A DNA stretch of 39,778 bases from assembly GCA_015501075.1 (NCBI GenBank), contig JADNYJ010000300.1:1-39778 (forward strand), read 5' to 3'. Source of the stretch: Gymnopilus junonius. Lineage: Eukaryota; Basidiomycota; Agaricomycetes; Agaricales; Galerinaceae. A program made the translations under genes and the position numbers. The notes beneath the pieces were generated by a model. That model did not search any database, was not told the DNA's origin, and saw only the letters and a list, made by a program, of their open reading frames with translations. Shown piece by piece: positions 21,928-31,296 of this stretch (its first letter is position 1; the number at the start of each line of letters is the position of its first letter).

Positions 21928-23122
21928 ATGGTGAGTGTAGGTTTGTTGCACACCAAATTGCGACTGACATTCCTGTATGAAAGGCTCGTAATGAGGAGAA
22001 AGCACAATCCATGCTCTACCGCTTTCGTGAGGCCCAAGCGGCCGAGCTTGGTCTGGGTACAAGGGGGGACCGCAGGCCCAAGATGGCGAGTGCATGCAAG
22101 AGTTTGCGAGACTGTGAGCGTTGGAGAGGAGAAATTCTGAGAGAGATAAGCAGGAAGGTCTCAAAAATTCAGGACGGTGCGTTGTATGAACGGATTTGCT
22201 TTCGTTGGGCTCTGACGTATGAATCGTTTCCTAGCTGGATTGACTGACTATGAAGTTCGTGATCTCAACGACGAAATAAACAAATTGTTGAGAGAAAAGC
22301 GGCATTGGGAGAACCAAATAGTTGCGTTAGGAGGTGCAAATTATCGACGGAATGTGGCGATGTTGGATGACGATGGCAAAGAAGTGCCTGGCACGAAAGG
22401 ATACAAGTATGTGGCCCCTTTCGATTTTGATCTTGTCCACGCCAGTCTCACACGCCTTGGAAGGTACTTTGGGCGCGCCAAGGATTTGCCTGGTGTCCGT
22501 GAGCTATTCCAGAGTCGCAAGAATGAGGAGGAGGAGGAAAACAAGACATTCGCGTATTATAAAAAGTACACGAACCAAGGGCCGGAGTACTATGGTGACC
22601 TTGACGAAGTTGACGGGAAGCTCTTGGCTTATGAAAGAGAGGCCGAGGAGGAAGGTGAGACGGTCATTTATTGTTCTCGGCATGTTGTCCGGTTCTGAAG
22701 CTCGTTGAAATACAGATTGGGAAGAAGCCTACATCAATCTCCGAGAGGCCCTTGGGCTCCCAGTCGATACACCAATCCCTAAAATTCCCCGACCAGACAC
22801 GACAGCCCATATCACCATCTCTGACTCCGATAATCTTCCTCCACCTTCAAAACGGAAAGCCACTTCCGAGGAGGAAGACGTCGACATGGAGGATAACAAG
22901 AAGGCCAAAACCTCAGCTACTGTGAAAGCAAGTTCGGCCGCTGCTATATCAGAAGGAGATACATCCCGTTTACATGCTTTAACCGCTGCCGCATACATAC
23001 CTTTCCTTGACGTTGAACACCTCATGCCTCCCAAGCTGCCCACACACGAGGAAATGGAGAATGTCCTTTTGGCACTACGGAAGAAAGCCCTGGTGGAGGA
23101 GTATTTTGGAGAGGCGACCTAA
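21928..23122 (+). CDS. ISY1: pre-mRNA splicing factor ISY1
   Basis: NineTeen-complex/spliceosome protein that helps shape the catalytic centre during the first splicing step. Exons 21928-21930, 21984-22176, 22235-22406, 22464-22654 and 22716-23122 give 321 residues. The first exon is the ATG codon alone, then gtgagt; splicing yields MARNEEKAQSMLYRFREAQA, the hallmark ISY1 start. The conserved core is present: CERWRGEILREISRKVSKIQ, EVRDLNDEINKLLREKRHWE, ALGGANYRR, and YFGRAKDLPGVRELF. The C-terminal third has an acidic, basic low-complexity part (SKRKATSEEEDVDMEDNKK) and ends with a conserved helix, MENVLLALRKKALVEEYFG. The frame is fully intact, in contrast with several neighbours. Confidence 0.95.
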
Positions 23123-24860
23123 TTTATTGCACTGCCCGGAATCAAATTCACGATGCTAGCACGGACCTTTGTAACTTCCTTGCTTTCAACTGTGTTGTAT
23201 TTCTAATTTCCGTGCTCTTCATGTCTATCCGCAGAAAGTCGAATGAGCCTATAAGCTTTTATTTTCGAAGTTCCAGCGACCGAGCCTCTGAGCCTTGTTC
23301 AATTTTCTGAAAATCCAAGAGCGGAATAATTCGTCGTCTTTACGGTTACTTTTTATCCACGTCAACCAAGATTTTACACTTCCCCGGTGTGCAGTCTAAA
23401 AATGCCAATGCCCTTGTCTTCATTTTTCTGATTCGACATGTAAAGGGAGATAGATGCTCCACGTCCGTAGGATTCGGGTCTCTCAATATGCCAAAGTCTA
23501 TTTGACAAAATCAGCAAACCTTGAAGGTCAAGCGATTGCTGACTACGATCATGGTGAATCGGATAATCTCATTGGCTTCATAACTAACCCCGAGAGATAC
23601 GCATAGGCTTGCCCTTTCGATCTCTTGCTCTTTGTAATGGCTACTTATGTCCCCTACCGACGGAACAGACGTTGAAAATTGTCTTCCAGGGCATGTCTAA
23701 TCTAATCTCTCGATTTCCTCCCGTCTGACCAACGCCGTCCACAGTTGAGAGTATTTGGACGAAGATCGTCGTTTCAGCCGTTGGCAAAAAGGAAAAAAAA
23801 AATCAGACCTTAAGTCGGCGCCACTCTATCCCCCAGTCTTGTTCCAGTCCTAGGATCATTATCGGTGTGCATCATGGACTGGGGTCGACAGATCCGATTT
23901 ACTAGGGCACGTTTGAGCGTTGGCTGTCCGAGATCCCCGGGTACCCAGTTCGAAGTGCCCACTAGCCATGGGTGACGATGTCGTTGACCTTATAGATCAG
24001 CCTGGTTACTTTCCTGACTATCTCTAACGCCTTGTTTGTGCGTTCCGGGTGCTGCGGAGTGGATGGCTCCACGGCTTTAAAATCCTTTACAGGGGCCGTC
24101 GTTGGACAAGCCTCGTCATAGCTGGAGTACTACCTGGTTTGAAGGCATCTTAATGGGCTGACCTCACAGAGACTTTCCACACCAATGCTTCCCTCTACGT
24201 CACTGATGACTGGGTAACGTTTGCGTATGGTCGTACGCTCTAGAACTTCGATGGCTGTCAATTGAATGACGCCCACTTCAGTCGTCATTCTTACACATCC
24301 CTAGTGATGCGCACTTGTTTGATTAACTGAATCTGGTAATATTCCGCAATCCTATCCGCCCCCACTTGCGATACGCAATTCTGCTTTCTCCTTGAAATTG
24401 GCCCTTCTCGGATTTTTCCAGTGCGATTAACGTTCAGAATAGAATTCTAAACTGATACATGCTTATTCTGAATGATTAACGCCTACTTTCAAGCGAAGTT
24501 TTTGGATATAGCGGCTCCGATTGCTTGATCCCTCAGATGAAAGCCTACCATGGATCATTGCAACATCTCCGAGCAGATTTTAAAAATAACAGCTGCTGTC
24601 CCTGCTCATGGGTTCCATCCTTGCTGATCGATTCCTCAATCGAAACTCGGCCGCAATCAGCAAGAGCTTCCAGTGTTCGACTTCAGAGACATTTGAATTG
24701 CAGCCGATTGTATCTTTGGAGAACCAACTAGAGGTATACTGTGCCTTCTAGCCTGACAGTTTTTGTCCGGCTGCCTGGCCATCCCTCGACAGAAAGGTTT
24801 AAAAAGCCAGGTCGAGTTTTAGCTGAAGACGGCTATCCCCCTTTCAATAATATACTTAAC
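23123..24860. other. 1.7 kb intergenic stretch, no gene recognised
   Basis: No frame with family resemblance or consistent introns on either strand. Frames near 24525-24860 are the 5' flank of the UbiA gene; the one running into it from 24741 begins with GTG, so it is likely leader sequence. Confidence 0.45.
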
Positions 24861-26276
24861 ATGGGCCATAATCATAGCGAAGAAAAGGCCCTTATTCCCA
24901 TATACACTATCCCAGCGTCAACTCCAAAATTTCCCCTGAATTTTGCTCCAGAATGTGCAAGACCGTATCTAGAACTCATCAGACTGGAAAAGGTCAGTTC
25001 CTCGCCTTTCGCGAGCGGTTTACTTAACCTTTTCCTTCTTAGCCGACAGGAACAATTCTCATGTTTTGGCCATTTGGTAAAGCGAATCTATAAGCAAAAG
25101 TGTTCCATTTAATTTAATAAACCTTTCATACTAAGCTTGGGGCCTTACCATGGCCGCATTTCGGGTCCAAACACCTCCTAGCAGATATGCTGTAAAACTT
25201 GCCGAGTGTCTAATAGGCGCTTTTCTACTGCGAGGTTCTGCATGCACTGTTAATGACATATTTGACCGTCATGTCGACGCGGGGGTTGGTATGTAAAATC
25301 AGGGAGTCTCTTTTGCAGTATGTCATGCTCACAGTACTCAATTGTTCTCAGAACGGACACGAAATAGACCTCTTCCTAGTGGTCGGATAACTGTGACTGC
25401 AGCCTATACTTTTTTGTCAATGCAGTATGCGCTTGGCATTACTTTCTTTTGCTTTACGGTCGAAAATTTGGCGTAAGTTAAAAGTTTTCGTGCTTTTTTC
25501 GTTACTTAGACTTAAGTTAAAAGCCTTTGGGTCGCCCTCTTCCAGTTGTTGCCGTTGTGAGTAGGTCGTATGCCAAATTAATCATAGTATTGATATATCC
25601 CTTTAGATTTGCCATTTACCCTCTCCTCAAACGGTATACACACTGGCCCCAGGCCTGGCTCGGATTTGCTATGAATTTCGGTTTCATCACAGCGTGGATC
25701 GCCATGACTGGACTTGTAGACGTCCCTCTGCTGTTGACATCCGTCACTGCATGCTGGTGGTAAGTTAGTCCTATACAGGCCCTCATTTTTCTGACTTTAA
25801 AAAAATGAAGCTGGACGATGCTTTACGGTACCTTAAAGTTTGACAGGAAGCTGATATCTCCCATTAATGACATCTCTGATCGCGTTTAGATACAATTTAT
25901 GCATGTCAGGATATCCAGGATGACGTCGAGATGGGTGTTTGCTCAACAGCAATACTATTCGGGGAATGGATCCGTCCACTCCTGGTATGCTGTGGATCAA
26001 CCTTCCTGTTCCTGTTAGCGGTCGCTGGCTTCATCAACAAGCAAAGCTATGCATACTTCGTTTTCTCCGTCGGTGGAACTGCTAGCCACCTTTTGTGGCA
26101 GTACTTTACCGTTGACTTGGATATTCCAGGCAGCTGCTGGCGTATGGTTTTGACTTTGCTGCTATGAACACTGTTGATTCCAATCTGTAGAAAACTTCAA
26201 CCGCAATGGCCATCTCGGATGGATTATCTGGACTGGATTAATGTTTGATTATTTATTTTCGTTGCAAATCATCTGA
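24861..26276 (+). CDS. UbiA-family prenyltransferase (COQ2-like)
   Basis: Integral membrane enzyme that joins a prenyl diphosphate to an aromatic or other acceptor. Nine exons (24861-24992, 25043-25076, 25136-25288, 25352-25472, 25524-25556, 25607-25759, 25811-25827, 25890-26141, 26191-26276) sum to 326 codons plus stop with no frame break. Both Asp-rich Mg-diphosphate motifs are seen: NDIFDRHVDAGVE (from residue 95) and YDTIYACQDIQDD (from residue 214), with the flanking RTRNRPLPSGRI loop. Hydrophobic helices fill the rest; the last exon ends GHLGWIIWTGLMFDYLF. COQ2 itself makes the ubiquinone precursor, but fungi carry extra UbiA paralogs for meroterpenoids. The lack of an evident mitochondrial presequence (starts MGHNHSEEKALIPIYTIPAS) suggests a paralog rather than COQ2. 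No polyketide or terpene synthase adjoins it. Confidence 0.88.
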
Positions 26277-26411
26277 AACCTGATGGGTTTTCCGATACGT
26301 TTATGTGTTCTATGTTTACCAGTTGGTTGTAGGAATACGGCACATTAATATAGACAATCCTACCTACTAATAAACTTTTGGTTGCCATCGCAAAGGAGGA
26401 TTACATTGTGT

Positions 26412-27938
26412 TCATATCCAGCTTTGACCAGCAAGCATGATCTTCAAATGCATACCGTTCGCAACGAGGGATGTATATTTTTCTCTGTCTTCCGGTGTGA
26501 AAGTAGTATAAGGATAGGTGTGGTATTCCTTCGACTTCAATTCAAAGAAAAGCAACGGACGAACATCTTTCTCTGTTGTTGCAATTCCTGTAACGTCTCT
26601 GTCTTGAAGGGTTTTGTATAACAATTCTTCAAATCCATTCTTGAGAAAAATGGGTCCTGAAAAGACCAAACGTTGCAAATTTGGTAATAAATTCAGGTCG
26701 ATTTCGTCTAAAGAACTAATATGGGGCTCCAATATTTTGATGAGAATATCAGAGCTGGGAAGACTGGGATTTATGAGGTCCAATTCAAGGTCTTGAAGCG
26801 ACGGAAAGCCATGAAGAAACTTTATTACGTCCGATGTCCTTTCTTTGCTGGAGATGGTCATGGTGGCCTCCTGTTCTCCTTCCCCGTGGTAAAGGACAGG
26901 CAGCCGTTGCTGATCGAAAACAAGGCCGCTTAGGCGGAGCGCTGTGAGGCGGCAACCCAGGTCAGCGGCTAGAGATTTTAAAGTCGAAATTATGTTATCG
27001 TGTCGCGAAATAGTGCCTGTTGGTGGCGAGTACTCGAATTTACGGAGTAGCGGAGCCGTGCATCGGCTCAGGAACAAGGACAGAAGTCGCCACGGTGATT
27101 CATTTATCACGAGGTGCTCAAGAGCTTGCAGTTCGATTTGTTGATCTTGCAATAGGTCCGGGTCCTCTAAAACTTCTTGCAAGGAGAGGAACTTGAGTTG
27201 TGAAGTCCTCGAAAGAACTGCCAAACATTCGTCTATGAAAACTCTTTGAAGGGTCAACCTGATTAGCTGATTCCAGGGAAGATCCACATCGGAAATCCAA
27301 AATCCATTCAGCAACCCGACATCGCGGAGGGCAGGCGCTCTGGAAAAAAGATCAAACTGTTTTCTGCCCTCACTGTGGTCAAACAGGATGCCCGTCGACA
27401 TAGTACTGAGAAGGGAAAAGCTGTCTTTGATTTTCTTCAAAATAGGATACCAAGATTCAGGAAGGGTCCAGCTTATGGATTGCCACCGACTGGCACATGA
27501 ACACAGTAGCCGCAGAAGTTTTTCGGGTATCTTTTCCGTCCAGCCGCCGTCGTCCTCGAGTTCAATGGTAATTGTGAGTGGATACTCTCCAGAACGATTC
27601 AACCATTCCTCAAGAAGGGCGACTTGGATATCCTCCTTCTCGAGAGTCAAGTACAGTGCGACATGGCTCCAGATCTCCGGGGTTGACCACACAACTGTAC
27701 GCCATTCACTGCAGACATGTCCGAGAAGAAACGGCGTGGTTCTCTTGTATCGATATTTGTCCTCAAAAAATCCATATAATGTGTCATGGCAAGTGATTGT
27801 AAAGATGTCGGCAAGGATTTCCCGCGGGAGGTCCTCCAGTATGGAAAGCACTTGAAAACGGGAAAAAGAGGGTGCTAGTAAGCCTGTAGTTTCATTTTGA
27901 TCCCTTGTAGTATAGCTTGAAGTACGAAGATCCGCCAT
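26412..27938 (-). CDS. F-box and leucine-rich-repeat-like protein
   Basis: Single-exon frame of 508 residues. The start is the ATG at 27938 (MADLRTSSYTTRD). An F-box-like motif (LPREILADIFTITCHD, about residues 36-51) is followed by the WRTVVWSTPEIWSHV block that marks agaricomycete F-box proteins, then irregular leucine-rich segments (for example LIRLTLQRVFIDECLAVLSR and FPSLQDLELDLINPSLPSSD). It should act as a substrate receptor of SCF ubiquitin ligases, binding Skp1 through the F-box; the target is unknown. The 3' end is only 136 bases from the convergent UbiA gene. No frame break, unlike the F-box relic at 38-39 kb. Confidence 0.82.
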   Translation of the reverse strand: MADLRTSSYTTRDQNETTGLLAPSFSRFQVLSILEDLPREILADIFTITCHDTLYGFFEDKYRYKRTTPFLLGHVCSEWRTVVWSTPEIWSHVALYLTLEKEDIQVALLEEWLNRSGEYPLTITIELEDDGGWTEKIPEKLLRLLCSCASRWQSISWTLPESWYPILKKIKDSFSLLSTMSTGILFDHSEGRKQFDLFSRAPALRDVGLLNGFWISDVDLPWNQLIRLTLQRVFIDECLAVLSRTSQLKFLSLQEVLEDPDLLQDQQIELQALEHLVINESPWRLLSLFLSRCTAPLLRKFEYSPPTGTISRHDNIISTLKSLAADLGCRLTALRLSGLVFDQQRLPVLYHGEGEQEATMTISSKERTSDVIKFLHGFPSLQDLELDLINPSLPSSDILIKILEPHISSLDEIDLNLLPNLQRLVFSGPIFLKNGFEELLYKTLQDRDVTGIATTEKDVRPLLFFELKSKEYHTYPYTTFTPEDREKYTSLVANGMHLKIMLAGQSWI

Positions 27939-28160
27939 GCAAATGGAAATGCTTGACCTACACGAAGAGCAAGCATGATAAGCTAGATGCAGTCCTGACA
28001 AGCTGTAACGGTGATTGATTACCCACAGATTTCTGTTCAGCTTGAGGAAGAGGACGCAAGTTATGATGCTTCTGGCAGAGACAACGTCCTGGAGTCGTAA
28101 TATTAAAATGGTTGAGTTCGAGATTTGAGTCCATTAGTCAAGGGAAGATAAATTAAAAAG
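27939..28160. promoter_or_regulatory. 5' flank of the F-box gene
   Basis: About 220 bases between the F-box start and the tRNA 3' end; an open frame with no ATG continues upstream of 27938 to about 28001, so this part is probably transcribed leader. Confidence 0.4.
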
Positions 28161-28245
28161 TGGACACTGTGGGAATTGAACCCACGACCTCACGCATTTG
28201 CTTACATAATGCGAAGCGTGCGCGCTACCCCTGTGCCAAGAGCCC
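28161..28245 (-). tRNA. tRNA-Ala(CGC) with a short intron
   Basis: Close relative of the tRNA at 11464. GGGCTCT pairs with AGTGTCC except for one U5-U68 mismatch, and keeps the G3-U70 alanine mark and discriminator A. A and B boxes are intact (TGGCACAGGGG, GGTTCAATTCC). The anticodon stem CACGC/GCGTG is perfect; the loop TTCGCA gives anticodon CGC, followed by about 13 bases of intron. Total 85 bases, 72 after splicing. The acceptor mismatch is the one doubtful point for function. Confidence 0.87.
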
Positions 28246-28877
28246 ATATTTACTGCGCTAGTTAATTGTAATGTTGAGCTCTAGAGGCAATCTGTAATTC
28301 AATTTATCCAGCTGTCTCTATTTTAGCGGTCATACCGTGACTTCTTCGTCGAAACCTACCACTTGGTTGAACCAGCTTTCCCTGATGAATTTCTAGTGTA
28401 GAATTCCACTCGGCTAAAGGCCAGAAGAATTCCCTTGCCTCGGAACTATCAGACTCCGTAGCCTTCGAACTTCCTACTTGGTTGAAAAGGACAACAGTCT
28501 TCGAAAGTTATCAACCCTAGACCTCGAAGTGGAGGAAGGTCGCCCGGTAAGAAAATCGTTTCTTGCCACCTTGTTTGCAAACTAGTGAATATCGGCTCCT
28601 TCTCGATCTTGACAGACTTCTCGGAATATATAAGTGTCATGGATTATTTCATCCCTTCGTCATCCGTCCCAACTAATTATTAGCCCTAAGCCCGTGAGCA
28701 TGCTTGATTTTTATCTCCTGGGTTCTCCAGGAATAATCCCCCAGGGTACCCGTTTTGATTCGACTCATCACTGTTGCAACAATTCAGGGTCTATTGGCTC
28801 TTTGGTTGAGTATAAAAGATGATGGAAAGCCATTCAGTACTTCAGACTCGAGTTGACCCTCACAAAGCACTCAAGCC
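28246..28877. other. spacer and upstream region of cerato-platanin 1
   Basis: About 630 bases. The part from about 28680 on shares scattered similarity with the region upstream of the second cerato-platanin (for example tgatttttatctc near 28706 and near 30108), so the duplication reached into the promoter. Confidence 0.45.
28811..28818 (+). promoter_or_regulatory. TATA box of cerato-platanin 1
   Basis: TATAAAAG, 60 bases before the start codon; the same element precedes the second copy. Confidence 0.7.
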
Positions 28878-29309
28878 ATGAAGTTCACTACGCTCTTCTT
28901 CTCCTTCGCCCTCACACTATTGTCCGTCCACGGTCTCACTACAAGCTATGACACTGCATACGACAACGCTGGTCAATCCCTTGACACTGTCGCCTGCTCC
29001 AATGGCCCTAACGGTCTTGAGAGTCTCGGGTTCACCACCTTCGGCTCCCTTCCCTCTTTCCCCAACATCGGCGGCGCGCCCGCCGTGACTGGATGGAATT
29101 CACCTAATTGCGGCACCTGCTGGAATTTGACATATGTCAATCCCAGGGGAATCTCGAAGAGCATTAATATATTAGCGATTGATGTTGCAACGCCCAATTT
29201 CAATATCGCGGAGGAAGCCATGAACACTCTTACTGGTGGGCAAGCTGTTCAGCTGGGAAGAGTAACGATCACGGCCCACCAGGTCGCTCAGAGCCTTTGC
29301 GGTCTTTGA
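28878..29309 (+). CDS. cerato-platanin family secreted protein, copy 1
   Basis: Small secreted protein of 143 residues in one exon. A signal peptide (MKFTTLFFSFALTLLSVHG) is followed by the cerato-platanin fold: TSYDTAYDNAGQSLDTVACS, GFTTFGSLPSFPNIGGAPAV, GWNSPNCGTCW, INILAIDVATPNFNIAEEAM and a final CGL. All four cysteines for the two disulfides are present (residues 40, 78, 81, 141). Family members loosen cell walls, bind chitin oligomers and can be perceived by plants; in mushrooms they are abundant in mycelium and fruiting tissue. A strong TATA box suggests high, regulated expression. Tandem partner at 30394. Confidence 0.95.
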   Translation: MKFTTLFFSFALTLLSVHGLTTSYDTAYDNAGQSLDTVACSNGPNGLESLGFTTFGSLPSFPNIGGAPAVTGWNSPNCGTCWNLTYVNPRGISKSINILAIDVATPNFNIAEEAMNTLTGGQAVQLGRVTITAHQVAQSLCGL

Positions 29310-30393
29310 GACGTGTAAGAACGATTCTATTGAATATTTCTATATTTTTCTGACCCTTATCCCAAGGCCAAGGGAACATGTTAGTCCGGACTGACCTAAC
29401 AAATGCGGTCTATATTTCTTTTCCTTCGATCACCGTCTTCCAACTCTACATTACTACGTCGAGACATATACACGCGTCCATCGTATCGTAGATTTAAATT
29501 GTCAGCGGATTTTGTCTGGCTTTAACCTGTACTATAATAGCGATTTTTTTTCTCAGCCACTTCATTTTTTTTGCTATTGAGACTGAAGTACCGCCTTTGA
29601 AGGTTGATTATATGCCAAATTATGTTCGCCCTTTTGACCCTTTTAAAGACTTTCGAAAGGACATACTTACCTAGATCCTTAGTAAATTTAGTAAGTACAC
29701 CCCAAATTGTCATCCTCTTCCTCATGGGTTTTATTATGGTGCTCCAGACGACTAAGAGACCAGCAACCTCTGCCTCGAACACTGGATGCCGAGTCGTCGA
29801 GCTTCTGTGTGTAATTTCCCCTGGGAAATCGAAGGACAGATAATTATCGACTACTCCCAATATCTCAGTCTTCAGGAATCAGAGCCGACTGGGCGGAGAA
29901 AGATCGCGGCCATCTTAAGCAAGATTGTTATACCGCCCTTCCCGAGCTTCGAAAGAGATTCCCTTTGATCTTTACCGGTCATGGGATGAAAACCTACGAG
30001 CTCCGTGCAGGCCTCGAGTCGGAGTGTGCAGATGTCATGGGCAAAGAAGTACTTGACCGGTGACCTCTGCCTGTCGTCCGTCTGACCCGATTATTCGCAG
30101 GCCTGATTTTTATCTCTCGGTTGCTCTGGGTCTTTCCAAGAATAACCTTTAGAGAGTGGGTCTCTAATTTTACTTCAACACTCTCCCCGGCAATTCTGGG
30201 TCGCTCCTCTCTTGCGCTCAACATTCAAGGCCAATTTTTGCCGATACTTCAACCATGGGGTCTAGAGGTCATAATTCTCCGTTATTTGCTCTTGGGATTC
30301 CAGTATAAAAGGAGCTCATAAATCCTTCAAATGCATTAACAAGCAGCCCAACAAGCAGCATCGCAACTTGAAGCTCACATAAATATTCCAATC
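29310..30393. other. spacer between the cerato-platanin copies
   Basis: 3' flank of copy 1 and promoter of copy 2. Frames at 29522-30224 on both strands show no family resemblance. Confidence 0.45.
30304..30311 (+). promoter_or_regulatory. TATA box of cerato-platanin 2
   Basis: TATAAAAG, 83 bases before the start codon of copy 2. Confidence 0.7.
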
Positions 30394-30825
30394 ATGAAAT
30401 TCGCCACACTCTTCTCTTCGTTCACTTTCTCCGTCTTGTCTGTTTACGGCCTCACCGTAAGCTACGACACAGCATATGACAACGCCGGACAGTCACTCGA
30501 CACCGTCGCCTGCTCTAATGGAGCTAACGGCCTCGAGAGCCTCGGATTCACCACCTTTGGCTCCCTCCCCTCCTTCCCCAACATCGGCGGTGCACCCGCC
30601 GTGACTGGGTGGAACTCGCCAGCCTGCGGCACCTGCTGGAGCCTGACGTATATTAACACCAAAGGAGTGTCGAAGAGCATTAATATTTTGGCGATCGATG
30701 TTGCGACTCCGAATTTCAATATTGCGGAGGAAGCCATGAATACACTTACAGGTGGACAGGCCGTTCAGCTGGGAAGGGTGACTATTACCGCCAAGCAGGT
30801 TAGTCAGAGCGCGTGCGGGCTCTAA
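30394..30825 (+). CDS. cerato-platanin family secreted protein, copy 2
   Basis: 143 residues in one exon, the same length as copy 1. By hand count 18 residues differ between the copies; 7 of these lie in the first 19 residues (signal peptide), so the mature parts differ at 11 positions. The stretch around CSNG and GFTTFGSLPSFPNIGGAPAV is almost unchanged, and the four cysteines are kept at residues 40, 78, 81 and 141. Changes cluster in one loop (residues 77-92, NCGTCWNLTYVNPRGI against ACGTCWSLTYINTKGV) and at the C terminus. Secreted wall-active or chitin-binding role as for copy 1; the loop differences may tune binding, which is inference. Confidence 0.95.
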   Translation: MKFATLFSSFTFSVLSVYGLTVSYDTAYDNAGQSLDTVACSNGANGLESLGFTTFGSLPSFPNIGGAPAVTGWNSPACGTCWSLTYINTKGVSKSINILAIDVATPNFNIAEEAMNTLTGGQAVQLGRVTITAKQVSQSACGL

Positions 30826-31296
30826 GGCGTGCAAGTAAGTGGAATTTGGTGATCTGTCTTTTTATCTCTTCTCTGACCCTCATTCTAGATAGTTCAGTGT
30901 TACTTAGTCAGTGCAACGTCAATGGACTTTCGAATTGTGACATTACGCACTTTTAGCAAATAGTCATATCGTTTTGTGGCTTTATATGAATATGATTTAC
31001 ATCTGTAATTCTTCTCCTTCAATTAGCCTAGCACTGAAAAATCCACGTTGAAAAGACGAATGTAATCATACCTCAATTATTGAACATGACTTGTTGAATG
31101 GTCTGCCCTTGGTCTTCCCCGTGGACCAATGTTGTGTACCAAGAAACTTAGTCCTTGCGTTAGCCATTGCCAATTTGAGAATAAATTATGTTTGGAAAAT
31201 AGATTGAATGTACATTTTTCATTTTTCGCTTCATTACGGAAGTCGGTAGTTACGGGTGCAACAGAAGAGACAAAAGGTCAGTTTTTATGGAGTAGC
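30826..31296. other. convergent spacer, no gene seen
   Basis: 3' flanks of cerato-platanin 2 and the Rds1-like gene. AT-rich, with no supported frame. Confidence 0.45.

Noticed and set aside
21838..22164. 108-codon minus-strand frame
   Set aside because: It overlaps the conserved coding exon 2 of ISY1 on the other strand and is a shadow frame.
25520..25556. Apparent one-T loss in the UbiA gene near 25526
   Set aside because: Using the acceptor at 25523 with the phase-2 end of the previous exon gives a clean frame (ALWVALFQLLPL), so no error is needed.
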